A DNA stretch of 64,000 bases, taken from assembly GCA_035529895.1 (NCBI GenBank), contig DATKVV010000058.1:1-64000 (forward strand), read 5' to 3'. The notes beneath the pieces are model-generated. The model was not told the origin of the DNA and did no database searches. It saw only the letters and a list, made by a program, of their open reading frames with translations. Positions 44,970 to 54,520 of this stretch are shown in pieces; position 1 is the first letter of the stretch; each line of letters begins with the position of its first letter. A program made the position numbers and the translations under genes. The DNA is from JAUWKC01 sp035529895. Its GTDB lineage: Bacteria; Planctomycetota; Phycisphaerae; Sedimentisphaerales; Anaerobacaceae.

Positions 44970-44989
44970 ATGTTTGGGAGATGACTAAA

Positions 44990-46015
44990 ATGCCGGAAAC
45001 AGAAAAAGATGTTGAAAAATTATGTCGTGAGTTTCGCCGGATGTTCGAGACGCTGCGGTGCGAAATCGCCAAAGTCATTGTCGGCCACAACGATATTGTG
45101 GAAAACGTGCTCGTCTGTCTTTTCTGCGGGGGACACGTTCTTCTCGAAGGGGTGCCCGGTCTCGGCAAGACGCTGCTGGTGCGGACGCTCAGCTCGGCCC
45201 TTTCGCTTCAGTTCCGGCGTATCCAGTTTACGCCCGATTTGATGCCGGCCGATATCATGGGCACCAACATCGTTATGGAAGACGCGGCCACCGGCAGGCG
45301 GCAGTTCCAGTTCCAGCCGGGACCAATTTTCGGGCAGATTATCCTGGCCGACGAGATTAACCGCGCCACCCCCAAGACACAATCGGCTATGCTCGAAGCT
45401 ATGCAGGAGCACTCGGTTACCAGCGGCGGCGAACTTCGCAGGCTCCCTGAGCCGTTTATGGTTCTCGCCACGCAAAACCCCATCGAACAGGAAGGCACCT
45501 ATCCTCTGCCCGAGGCGCAGTTGGACCGGTTCTTCTTCAAAGTGCTTGTCCCTTACAGCAACCGCGAGGAGCTCGGCGCCATCATCGATCGCACCACCAC
45601 GGGCGCAGACCCTCAGGCCAAGCCCGTCGTCAACAGCCAGCAGATAATCTGGGCCCAGCAGCTTGTCAGGCGCGTCGCTATTGCCCCCCATGTTCAGGAT
45701 TATGCGATTCGCCTCGTACTGGCCACACATCCACGTGGGGAATTCGCAACTGAGATGGTCAACCGGTTCGTTCGCTTCGGCTCCTCGCCCCGCGGCGTTC
45801 AGAGCCTTGTCCTGGCCGGCAAGGTCCGCGCCATGCTCGATGAACGCTATCACGTCAGTTTCGCCGACATCGCGTGCTCGTTGCTGCCCGGCCTGCGTCA
45901 CCGCATCCTGCTCAACTTCGAGGGCCAGGCCGAAGGCGTAACCAGCGATGATATATTGAACGAAGTGTTGGATAAAACTCCGAGGGCCATGGAAAAGGAA
46001 GTTAAGGTACCATGA
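44990..46015 (+). CDS. MoxR family AAA+ ATPase
   Basis: This 341-residue protein has Walker A GVPGLGKT (about residues 54-61), Walker B IILADEIN, sensor I ATQNPIEQEGTYPLPEAQLDRF and the C-terminal lid domain. MoxR ATPases act as chaperones with VWA-domain partners, three of which are encoded around it. ATG 44990 is used since GGGAG lies about 10 nt upstream; ATG 44981 is the alternative, with the same GGGAG directly adjacent. It overlaps the DUF58 gene by 4 bp. Confidence 0.93.
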   Translation: MPETEKDVEKLCREFRRMFETLRCEIAKVIVGHNDIVENVLVCLFCGGHVLLEGVPGLGKTLLVRTLSSALSLQFRRIQFTPDLMPADIMGTNIVMEDAATGRRQFQFQPGPIFGQIILADEINRATPKTQSAMLEAMQEHSVTSGGELRRLPEPFMVLATQNPIEQEGTYPLPEAQLDRFFFKVLVPYSNREELGAIIDRTTTGADPQAKPVVNSQQIIWAQQLVRRVAIAPHVQDYAIRLVLATHPRGEFATEMVNRFVRFGSSPRGVQSLVLAGKVRAMLDERYHVSFADIACSLLPGLRHRILLNFEGQAEGVTSDDILNEVLDKTPRAMEKEVKVP

Positions 46016-46926
46016 ATCAGACCAAAACCGCAACTGCGCGCAGGCGAATAACGGATTTGCTCGACCCTAATTTCGTGGCTCGGCTGGATTCGCTCGACGT
46101 TCTCAGCCGCAAGATATTACAGGGCAAGCTCCAGGGCGAGCGGCGCTCCAAGCGTCGCGGCCAGAGCGTCGAGTTCGCCGACCACCGTCCCTACGTTGTC
46201 GGCGACGACCTGCGATTTGTTGATTGGAATATTTACGGCCGATTGGAGCAGTTGTTCCTCAAACTCTTCCTCGAGGAGCAGGACCTCACCGTCCATATAG
46301 CGATGGACGCCAGTGCTTCGATGAGTTTCGGAGAGCCTTCGAAGGAGCTTTTCATAAAGAAACTTATCGCCGCCCTCGGCTATGTCAGCCTGGTCAACAA
46401 CAATCGCGTAACCATCAGCTCCTTCGCCGATGGTCTTAAGACGCAGATGGCCAATATGCGCGGCCGCAGCTATCTGGCGCAGATGGCCGAGTTCCTTTTG
46501 ACCTCGCAAAGCGAAGGGTTCTCGAATTTTGACAATGCGTGCAGGCAGATTGCCGCCGGACGCCTCGGCTCAGGCATAATGATAGTACTGTCCGACTTTT
46601 TCTTTAAGGAGGGTTTTGACACGGGCCTGCGCCGCCTAGTCAGCAGGCAATACGACCTTTATGTTATTCAGGTCCTGTCCGCTCAGGAGCTTTCTCCCGA
46701 CCTGGCCGGGGATTTGAAGCTGATTGACGTTGAAGACGCCGATGCCGCGGAAGTCACCATCAGTTCCGCGTTGATAAAATACTATAAGCGAAACCTTAGC
46801 GCCTATTGTAACGAGTTGAAGGATTTTTGTACCCGTCGCGGGGCCGCCTACATCCTGGTTAATTCCGCCGACTCCGTTGAGTCGCTGGTGCTGAATTACC
46901 TGCGGCGGATTCGATTGCTTCGTTAG
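46012..46926 (+). CDS. DUF58 / VWA domain protein
   Basis: This 304-residue soluble protein has the DUF58 signature RRGQSVEFADHRPYVVGDD followed by RFVDWNIYGR. Its VWA metal site, MDASASMSFG (DxSxS), is intact. DUF58 proteins are the regular partners of MoxR ATPases and are probably remodelled by them. It overlaps moxR by 4 bp and precedes the BatA-like gene by 24 bp. Confidence 0.92.
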   Translation: MNQTKTATARRRITDLLDPNFVARLDSLDVLSRKILQGKLQGERRSKRRGQSVEFADHRPYVVGDDLRFVDWNIYGRLEQLFLKLFLEEQDLTVHIAMDASASMSFGEPSKELFIKKLIAALGYVSLVNNNRVTISSFADGLKTQMANMRGRSYLAQMAEFLLTSQSEGFSNFDNACRQIAAGRLGSGIMIVLSDFFFKEGFDTGLRRLVSRQYDLYVIQVLSAQELSPDLAGDLKLIDVEDADAAEVTISSALIKYYKRNLSAYCNELKDFCTRRGAAYILVNSADSVESLVLNYLRRIRLLR

Positions 46927-46950
46927 GAATGTTAATGGGAGTATGAATCT

Positions 46951-48918
46951 ATGGAATGGCTGACGCCTTTGACAGCTCTTTACGCCGGCGCGGCAGCCGT
47001 GCCGCTGCTTCTGCTGCTGTATTTTTTGAAGCTGAAGCGCCGTGAACAGATTGTATCGAGCACCCTGCTGTGGAAACGTGCCGTCCAGGACCTCCAGGTT
47101 AACGCACCCTTCCAGAGGATAAGGCGAAATATTCTGCTGCTGCTGCAATTGCTGATGCTGCTGGCCATTTTGTTTGGGTTGGCCTGGCCCGTACTGTCAC
47201 TGACGGCCGGTTCCGGCCGGCGATACGTATTGTTGATTGACCGCTCCGCCAGTATGAACGCCGTCGATGTGGCGCCGAGCCGTCTGGACGCCGCCAAAGA
47301 ACAGGCAAAGTTATTTATCGAGTCCCTGCCCGGCAAAGCCTTCTTTTCCCTCAAGGGAACCGGTGACCAGATAATGGTAATTGCCTTCGGCAAACGTGCC
47401 AAGGTGATGTGCAATTTTACTTCCGACAAGCGTCAGGCGCTTGCCGCCATCGAGGCGATAAGGGCGGGCGACGGGGACTCTTTGCTCGGCGAAGCGGTTG
47501 TGGTCGCCCGCGCATTTGCTCAGTCGCCCGGAGTGGAGGCCGACAATCGAAGCGCCGAGGAGCCGGCCCAACTGGTGTTGTTCAGTGACGGACGCATCCG
47601 CGATTTGGACCAGATTGCGGTCGCTTCCGACGAGCTGATTTTCAACTGCGTGGGAAAGTCCGTGCAGAACATCGCTATAACCGCCATGCAGGCACGAAGG
47701 TCCTATGAGAATCCCGATGAAATAGATATCTTCGCCACTTTGGCCAATTACGGCGCCACGCGGGTAAACTGCGACCTCCAGTTGAGTCTGAACGCCGATG
47801 TGCGCGCGGTAAGGTCGGTAACTATTCCGGGCCGAACGACTACAGGTGACTCGAATACCGCACAGCCCGGCAAGGCGGCGGTAAGCTTCTCTCTATCACA
47901 TGCCGATGCCGGCGTGCTTGAGGTAAGGCAGTTGCACTCCGATTGTCTGTCCTGCGATGATGCCGCATGGGCCATCCTGTCAGCTCCTACAAGGCTCTCG
48001 GTTCTGCTTGTAACCGCCGGCAATATTGTCCTCGAATCGGCATTGCGCGCTTCCCCGCTCGGTCGGCTGGAAATTTGCACGCCCGCCGAGTTCGACGCGA
48101 TGGACCATGCCGCCCTGAGCGTTGAGCAGCCATACGACGTTATTGTCCTCGACAACCACGTACCCACCGGCCTGCCCAAATGCAGGTATCTGACTTTCGG
48201 CCGGCCCCCGGATAATATCGACGTATCGGTTCCGCAACAGCTTGAAAATCAGGTGATGGTCGATTGGCGCTCGAGGCACCCCGTTCTGCAATACGTTAAC
48301 CTCACGAACCTTTTTGCCGCCAGATGTTATAAAATGAGCTTGCCTCGTGACGCTGAGGTCCTCGCCGAGTTCGACCAGACGCCGGCCCTCGCTCTCTTGC
48401 GGCGCAACGGCAGCGTCTTTCTGCTGGCCGGCTTTGATGTCCTGCAAACCAATTGGCCCTTCGAGCCCGGCTTTGTCTTGTTCTGTTATAACGCCGCCAG
48501 TTTCCTCGGTATGGAGGTCGCGCGAAACCAGGACACCAACCTGCGGGTCGGCCAGCCCATCGTTGTAGAGGGCCTTCCGCCTGAGACTCTGGCCGGCATT
48601 GAGGGGCCGGGTGTTTCCGGCGGCGAAATCAAAGCCAACCCTGCCGGCCTTATCCGTTTTCCCGGCACCGACCGCGTCGGCGTCTACAGCCTGAATGTTC
48701 CGGACCAGCCGCTCAGATTGTTTGCCGTCAACCTGCTCGACGCACGGGAAAGCGATATCGAGCCTGCCCGTGAAATTGTCCTGTCAGGCCAGTCGGTGCA
48801 GGCTCAGCAGCGTCCTTTCAGCCGGTCGAATCTCGCGTTATGGCCGTTCCTCGTGGGGCTGGCTTTAGTGCTTGCCTGTCTGGAATGGTTGGTATATAAT
48901 CATAAGGTCAGAATTTAA
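46951..48918 (+). CDS. BatA-like VWA membrane protein
   Basis: This 655-residue protein starts WLTPLTALYAGAAAVPLLLLLYFLKLKRRE, quoted here only as WLTPLTALYAGAAAVP, which is the BatA-type N-terminus. A second membrane segment follows, then a VWA domain with DRSASM (DxSxS) and VLFSDGRIRD. The C-terminal half is beta-rich, with amidotransferase-like parts (VLLVTAGN), and ends in a final membrane helix. It is part of the aerotolerance-like operon. GGGAG lies 9 nt before the start. Confidence 0.88.
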   Translation: MEWLTPLTALYAGAAAVPLLLLLYFLKLKRREQIVSSTLLWKRAVQDLQVNAPFQRIRRNILLLLQLLMLLAILFGLAWPVLSLTAGSGRRYVLLIDRSASMNAVDVAPSRLDAAKEQAKLFIESLPGKAFFSLKGTGDQIMVIAFGKRAKVMCNFTSDKRQALAAIEAIRAGDGDSLLGEAVVVARAFAQSPGVEADNRSAEEPAQLVLFSDGRIRDLDQIAVASDELIFNCVGKSVQNIAITAMQARRSYENPDEIDIFATLANYGATRVNCDLQLSLNADVRAVRSVTIPGRTTTGDSNTAQPGKAAVSFSLSHADAGVLEVRQLHSDCLSCDDAAWAILSAPTRLSVLLVTAGNIVLESALRASPLGRLEICTPAEFDAMDHAALSVEQPYDVIVLDNHVPTGLPKCRYLTFGRPPDNIDVSVPQQLENQVMVDWRSRHPVLQYVNLTNLFAARCYKMSLPRDAEVLAEFDQTPALALLRRNGSVFLLAGFDVLQTNWPFEPGFVLFCYNAASFLGMEVARNQDTNLRVGQPIVVEGLPPETLAGIEGPGVSGGEIKANPAGLIRFPGTDRVGVYSLNVPDQPLRLFAVNLLDARESDIEPAREIVLSGQSVQAQQRPFSRSNLALWPFLVGLALVLACLEWLVYNHKVRI

Positions 48919-48950
48919 CGCATAGGTCCCGAATGTGCAGAGGGTTAAGG

Positions 48951-51692
48951 ATGTTACGAGCGTCAGCGGTTCCATTGTTGGTCGTGGTTTTGGCCCTTGC
49001 CGGTTCTGCACCGGCCGAATCGCCCTTTAACGTTGATTTCTTCTGCGGGTGGGGGGGTTGTTACCGGCCGATGGAGTGGACGCCGGTCGAGATCGGTATC
49101 GCCGGCACGCTTACCGAGCCTTTCGCAGGCTCTGTCACCATCTCTGCCCAGCAGGATGGTCTCAACACTTTGAACATAAGTCACGAATTCGTTCTTACCC
49201 CGGACATCCCGCTGCACCTGCCGCTCGTAACCAAGCTGGCTTTCGGCGAGGACAAGTGCACCGTGAGAATCGCCGACAAACGCGGGCGAACACAATGGCG
49301 TTATGACTTCGACCTCTGGAGCATCTCTGCGGCAAATCGCGCACTGACCGTAGTGCGGGAAGGCGACCTTTTAATCGGCCTGGTCGGTTATAGAAAGTTC
49401 GGCTTGCTGCAGCTTTCAAAACAATCGGTGTCCAAATCTCCTGTGGGGATGGGACAGGTATATATCGCAGATAAACTTCCTCGAATGGTTCCATGGGACT
49501 GGACCGGCTTCACCTGCCTCGACCTGCTCATTCTCTACGACCCCGATTGGACCGCGTTTAATCGGCAGCAGCTAAACGCGGTCGCCCAGTGGGTATCGAA
49601 CGGCGGCAGGCTCCTGCTCGTCCTCGGAAGCCGTCCTCTGCCCGCCGACAATGCAATCGCCGAGCTGCTTGCTTTTGAATTGCAGCAGGCCAGACAGACT
49701 ACTGTCCCGCCGGCAATCCTCAAAAAATGGCAACTGAGTTCCGCCGAGCCCGAAACCGTTACCTGCTGGCCTCTCAAGCCCAAACCTGAAGCCCGTATCT
49801 GCCGGCCCGAAGATTCTAACGGCGACGCATGTCTGTTCGGCACCGGATACTATGGCTTTGGCCGCATGGGCGTGTTGACCTTTGACCCTTCCACATTAAC
49901 TGACAAACAAAAGGCGAATTCTTCGCGATTCTGGGTCGGCCTTATCGCCGCAGTTCTGGAAGACGCACAAAACAAACCCGCCAAATCGCAAGAGCAGGTA
50001 ACAACCGAGCCTGAACGCCGAATGGGCTTTGCTACAATGTGGCCGTTGACCGGCGACCTGACGCACCCCGACAGGAAAGAAGGAGGCATTCAGGTTACTC
50101 TTGGCGGTCTCGAACCAGGCAGCTACAGAATGACCTCATATCATAATAACCCTTATTCCCAGCATTCTCGTATCGATATTTATGTTGATGGTGCGCTCTA
50201 CAGCAGAAATAACCGGCAATCCCAAGTGATGGACGACAGAGCCGCCGCGATAGCCATAACCGACCTGAAGGTATCCGACGGTAACGATGTGGCAATCGAG
50301 TTTCGCCCTGTTTCGTCGTCTATGAATCGGCGTGCGGTGTTGTGTGGCCTTGAAATCGTCAAGTTGCAGGCCGCCGGGGATAGTCGCACACGAATTCTTC
50401 GCGTGGATTTTGGAGCGACCGGCCAGATTGTCGCCGAGGGTTTCATCGGCCTCGGTTTGCCCACGAGCGACCGAAAAGACATCGCAAGATTCGATGAATC
50501 CGACGGTTTGCCTCCCGGTGTGACCATCACTCTCAAGCCGACGAATGCGGAAGATACTTTGCAGTTTAACCCATCCCCGTCCGTGCCGGCAAGAGCGAGA
50601 GGATACAGAAGAGTTGTCGCCACCGGCTTTCCTTCGAGCCGCAGCATCGAATTCGTCGAAGATGCCGGAAGTCCTGAAAATATCCCCAATGAGCGCGAGT
50701 ACGCAATCGGCCAGGCCCAGGCGGCAACCAACACGATTATGGAACACCTGTACGCAATTTCAGAAATGAGGCCTTTGAGCATCTGGTGGGTAATTCTGCT
50801 GCTGACCGCTCTGGCTTTTCTGTTGGGGCCGGTCGACTACAAGCTGCTCAAACGCCTCGACCATCTGCCTCTGACCTGGTTCACCTGCGCCCTTTGGATT
50901 ACCCTTTTCACCGTCGGCGCCTATTACGGCGTTCAGGCCCTGCGAGGCGGCAAAATGCAACTGAGGGCCGTTACCGTCCTCGATGGAATCGAGGACAACA
51001 ACTGTACCTGGTCGGCTGCTTATCTCGGTTTGTTTGCTCCTCACAACGCCGACTACCAGTTCGCAGGTCTCGAAAAGAACCAATGGTGGTCCGGCATCGC
51101 TCCTATGGAAGAATCCATCTGGGCCTTCGGCCGCGAGACGGCCGCCAGAAACATTTACTGCTTTCAGCACGACGGCGGCAATCTGCCGTATTCGCTGCCC
51201 GTCAATATATGGACCATGCAGTGCCTGCTTAACGAATCGCCGCTGCCGGACCTGCCGTTTACCGCAGAACTCGCCCGCAAAGGTGACGAGCTCGTCCTCA
51301 AAATCGTCAACCAGTCCGATAGTCCGATTCTGAAGGGCTGCGTTATCTTCGGCGGTGACATGGTTTTCGATTTCGTCGATGTCCCCGCCCGCGCCGACAA
51401 AGAGTTTCGCGGCCCCCTGCGTCACCGTAAGGTTTGGACCGACTATAACACGGCTAATTATCCCGGCCGGTTCAACTGCGAAATGGCCTTCTTCGCTCAG
51501 GGATGCCTGCAGCGCACCCAGGCCATCAGCGCATATCTGGCCCACGGGGCCGGCGTTGTCTGTGCTGAATATGATAACGCTCCTCTGTCCGTCAGGGTAA
51601 AGAACCATTCCTGCGATTACAATCACGTGCAATTGGTTCGACTGGTCGTTTTTCCCGGGGACACTGTTTCGGGCCGTCCGGCGAAGGAATAA
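48951..51692 (+). CDS. Large exported membrane protein of the MoxR operon
   Basis: This 913-residue protein has a signal peptide (ending GSAPAES) and an extracytoplasmic part with an amidotransferase-like region (LDLLILYDPDWTAFNRQQ, GGRLLLVLGSRPL). An inserted domain at about 365-475 (GLEPGSYRMTSYHNNPYSQH, IDIYVDGALYS) resembles malectin or other carbohydrate-binding sandwiches. Two membrane helices lie at about 605-660 (WWVILLLTALAFLLGPVDY), and a C-terminal domain follows. ATG 48951 has AGAGGG 6 nt upstream and replaces the longer ATG 48933. Function unknown; its place among VWA genes suggests an envelope complex subunit. Confidence 0.7.
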   Translation: MLRASAVPLLVVVLALAGSAPAESPFNVDFFCGWGGCYRPMEWTPVEIGIAGTLTEPFAGSVTISAQQDGLNTLNISHEFVLTPDIPLHLPLVTKLAFGEDKCTVRIADKRGRTQWRYDFDLWSISAANRALTVVREGDLLIGLVGYRKFGLLQLSKQSVSKSPVGMGQVYIADKLPRMVPWDWTGFTCLDLLILYDPDWTAFNRQQLNAVAQWVSNGGRLLLVLGSRPLPADNAIAELLAFELQQARQTTVPPAILKKWQLSSAEPETVTCWPLKPKPEARICRPEDSNGDACLFGTGYYGFGRMGVLTFDPSTLTDKQKANSSRFWVGLIAAVLEDAQNKPAKSQEQVTTEPERRMGFATMWPLTGDLTHPDRKEGGIQVTLGGLEPGSYRMTSYHNNPYSQHSRIDIYVDGALYSRNNRQSQVMDDRAAAIAITDLKVSDGNDVAIEFRPVSSSMNRRAVLCGLEIVKLQAAGDSRTRILRVDFGATGQIVAEGFIGLGLPTSDRKDIARFDESDGLPPGVTITLKPTNAEDTLQFNPSPSVPARARGYRRVVATGFPSSRSIEFVEDAGSPENIPNEREYAIGQAQAATNTIMEHLYAISEMRPLSIWWVILLLTALAFLLGPVDYKLLKRLDHLPLTWFTCALWITLFTVGAYYGVQALRGGKMQLRAVTVLDGIEDNNCTWSAAYLGLFAPHNADYQFAGLEKNQWWSGIAPMEESIWAFGRETAARNIYCFQHDGGNLPYSLPVNIWTMQCLLNESPLPDLPFTAELARKGDELVLKIVNQSDSPILKGCVIFGGDMVFDFVDVPARADKEFRGPLRHRKVWTDYNTANYPGRFNCEMAFFAQGCLQRTQAISAYLAHGAGVVCAEYDNAPLSVRVKNHSCDYNHVQLVRLVVFPGDTVSGRPAKE

Positions 51693-51731
51693 AGCGGTCT
51701 AAAAGCTCAGCAAGTGAAAGGCGAACAAGAA

Positions 51732-52658
51732 ATGATCGAAACCAAAAGTCTCACCAAGTACTACGGCAATCTGGCCGCCGTAGTGGACCTTGACCTTACC
51801 ATTGGACCCGGCGACATCTTCGGCTTCATCGGCCCCAACGGTGCCGGAAAAACCACCACTATGCGCATCCTGGCCACCCTTTTGGAGCCTACACGAGGCA
51901 CAGCCTCAATCGACGGCCTTGATGTCACCAAAAACGGCAAACAGGTCCGCAGAGTGGTCGGCTACATGCCCGACTTCATGGGCGTGTATGACGACCTTAA
52001 GGTATTCGAGTACCTTGAGTTTTTCGCCGCCGCTTTCGGAATCGAGCGAAAAAAGCGGGAGTCAATCGTCGACGGCGTCCTCGAGCTGACGGACCTGCGC
52101 TCCAAGCGAAGCGCCAACGTTGACAGCCTCTCCCGCGGTATGCAGCAGCGCCTCGGCGTGGCCCGCGTGCTCATTCACGACCCCAAGGTGCTCATCCTTG
52201 ACGAGCCTGCCAGCGGTCTTGACCCCCGCGCCAGAATCGAAATCAGAGAGCTCCTGCGCGAGCTCAAACGGATGGGAAAAACAATTATGATTTCCAGCCA
52301 TATTCTGAGCGAGCTGGAGGAAATTTGCGACCACGTCGGGATTATCGAGCACGGCCGGCTGGTCTTCAGCGGCACGATGGAGGAAATTCGCCCCCGGCTG
52401 GGCCTTCAGAACAGGGTCAATGTCAAGGTATTGAATAATCAGGACAAAGCCGTTGAGCTGCTCTCGGCAGTGCCTCAGATACGCCAGGTCCAGAAGGTCG
52501 GTGACTGTATCGCTGTAACCTTTCACGACGGCCAGAGCGGCGACGGCATTATCGCACGAACCCTTGTCAATGGAGGTATTGATATTATTTCTCTACAGCC
52601 CGAACGGCTCAAACTCGACGATGCCTTCCTGCAATTAACCAAAGGCATTGTCCACTGA
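51732..52658 (+). CDS. ABC transporter ATPase for the tandem permeases
   Basis: This 308-residue ATPase of the GldA/NatA type has Walker A GPNGAGKTT, signature LSRGMQQRLG (Arg in place of the second Gly of LSGGQ, as is common in this group), Walker B ILDEPASGLDP and the H-loop SSHILSELEE. The C-terminal part is an accessory domain. It precedes three paralogous permease genes, which it presumably energises. ATG 51732 is preferred to GTG 51714. Confidence 0.9.
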   Translation: MIETKSLTKYYGNLAAVVDLDLTIGPGDIFGFIGPNGAGKTTTMRILATLLEPTRGTASIDGLDVTKNGKQVRRVVGYMPDFMGVYDDLKVFEYLEFFAAAFGIERKKRESIVDGVLELTDLRSKRSANVDSLSRGMQQRLGVARVLIHDPKVLILDEPASGLDPRARIEIRELLRELKRMGKTIMISSHILSELEEICDHVGIIEHGRLVFSGTMEEIRPRLGLQNRVNVKVLNNQDKAVELLSAVPQIRQVQKVGDCIAVTFHDGQSGDGIIARTLVNGGIDIISLQPERLKLDDAFLQLTKGIVH

Positions 52659-52690
52659 GTGTTCGCGCCGCAGTCGAACAAGAGGCGATT

Positions 52691-54502
52691 ATGACCACGG
52701 CTGTGACTAACTTTTTTTCAAAACTTGTAAATCCTGTCTGGCTGACCGGGCCTATCTTCGGTAAGGAGCTTCGCGTCTCCAGCCGGCGCCGCAGAAACTA
52801 TGTCCTTCGCTTCGCATATCTGATTTTTCTTACCGTCTTCGTGGTTATGGTCTGGCTCTCGATGGTCAAGCTGGAAGACCAGGGCTCCATAGCATACCGC
52901 ACTTCCCGCATGTCTGTCGCCGGCGAGGCCATCATCGGCACTATTATCCTGTTTCAGTTCCTCGCCACGCAAATGATAGCCATTATCATGCTCAGCACCT
53001 CCATCAGCGACGAAATCTACCATCGCACGCTCGGAGTTCTCATGACCACTCCTGTCAACAGTTTTCAGATTGTTATGGGAAAACTCCTCAGCAAGCTGCT
53101 TCAATTGGTCCTCCTGCTGGCCATAAGTTTGCCGATGCTTGCCGTTGTCCGCATCTTTGGCGGCGTCCCCTGGAATTACGTCATATCGAGTCTTTGTATA
53201 ACACTGACTGCGGTTATTTTTGCCGGCTCACTCAGCCTCTACTATTCCATCGGCAACCGGCGCGCCTATGTCGTCATTCTCAAAACCGTCTTCACGCTCG
53301 GTTTTCTTTATTTGTTTATTCCCGCAATGGGTCAAGTGCTTTTGCACAAAGTGGTTTCACAGAGAGTGCTGATACCCGTTTTGACGCTCCCAAACCCCTT
53401 TATGGCCCTGCAGTTCAATACAATGATGCGTGTTGGCGCCCGCATGGCCGGCATTGTATCCTTTTTTTCCTGGCCTTTGCATTGCGCGGTTATGCTCGGC
53501 GCATCGGCCCTGATTCTGGGCGTCTCGGTAAAGGTCGTGCGCAAGGTCGCACTCCGTCAGGCCGTCGGCCAGCTGGAGCTCGGCCCAAAGCGTAAACAAC
53601 GCAAAAAGGAAAAAGAACAATCGGCTGCCCGGACCACTGAGCCCGAAGAATCCGCCGGGCCTATAAGGCGTGTAACCGGCTCTCCCGTCCTGTGGAAGGA
53701 GATAAGAGCCCCCATAATCGAGGGCGCCGGCGGAAGAAACAGCATCATCGGCCTTGTTGTCAGTATTATCGCGCTTCTGATAACTTACCTCGCTTGCATT
53801 AAACAAAACTGCCTGCAGCAGGATTATGCTCACGTCTCGTATGTGTCGCTGTTTTTGTTGATAGGCTCAATCGTCAATATAGCGCTTTCGGCCACGAGCA
53901 TCACTACCGAGAAGGAGGCCCGCTCATGGCCCATCCTTCTGGCCACGTCAATAGACGACTGGCAAATTCTCCTTGGAAAGGCTGGGGGCGTCTTTCGCCG
54001 CTGTCTGCCCGTCTGGGTTTTCCTGGCCGGTCACGTTGTTCTGTTTGTCTCGGTAGGGTACATTCATCCCATTGCCATAGTGCATTTAACGATGGTAGTA
54101 GCCTGGATTATCGTCTTTCTCTGCGGTTCCGGTCTTTACTTTAGCGCACGCCTCAGACGCACCACCTCCGCGGTGGTCGCCAACTTCGCGCTGGCGGTAG
54201 TTCTCTGGCTGGTCGTGCCTGTGCTGTTCAGGCTCGTATCGCAGATTATCCACAATGACCGCGCTCTCGAAGTATGTATATCGACTAATCCCTTTGTGCA
54301 GGCCGCCGTCATTATGCAGGGCGCCGGCGGCCGGCATAACGCGCACACAAGTTTGACCGATCTGAGGTATTACTGGTTACTCGAACACCGGCAGGTCGGG
54401 CGCACCACCCTTATTCTGTTGATAAATATGGTCGGGTACATCTTTCTGGGTCTGTTTCTTGCCTGGCGTGCCAAGTGCCGATTCCGGCGAAATATATTCT
54501 GA
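52691..54502 (+). CDS. ABC-2-type permease, first of three paralogues
   Basis: This 603-residue membrane protein starts with GPIFGKELRVSSRRRRNYVL and has about six membrane segments. A basic linker of many Lys and Arg follows, and then a second half beginning GSPVLWKEIRAPI with about six more segments. The two halves look like an internal repeat, each opening with a K-E-x-R motif. It ends CRFRRNIF. The gene shares these features with the next two genes; similarity runs through the whole length. The exported substrate is unknown. Confidence 0.82.
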   Translation: MTTAVTNFFSKLVNPVWLTGPIFGKELRVSSRRRRNYVLRFAYLIFLTVFVVMVWLSMVKLEDQGSIAYRTSRMSVAGEAIIGTIILFQFLATQMIAIIMLSTSISDEIYHRTLGVLMTTPVNSFQIVMGKLLSKLLQLVLLLAISLPMLAVVRIFGGVPWNYVISSLCITLTAVIFAGSLSLYYSIGNRRAYVVILKTVFTLGFLYLFIPAMGQVLLHKVVSQRVLIPVLTLPNPFMALQFNTMMRVGARMAGIVSFFSWPLHCAVMLGASALILGVSVKVVRKVALRQAVGQLELGPKRKQRKKEKEQSAARTTEPEESAGPIRRVTGSPVLWKEIRAPIIEGAGGRNSIIGLVVSIIALLITYLACIKQNCLQQDYAHVSYVSLFLLIGSIVNIALSATSITTEKEARSWPILLATSIDDWQILLGKAGGVFRRCLPVWVFLAGHVVLFVSVGYIHPIAIVHLTMVVAWIIVFLCGSGLYFSARLRRTTSAVVANFALAVVLWLVVPVLFRLVSQIIHNDRALEVCISTNPFVQAAVIMQGAGGRHNAHTSLTDLRYYWLLEHRQVGRTTLILLINMVGYIFLGLFLAWRAKCRFRRNIF

Positions 54503-54520
54503 TTCTTTGCCGACAAAATT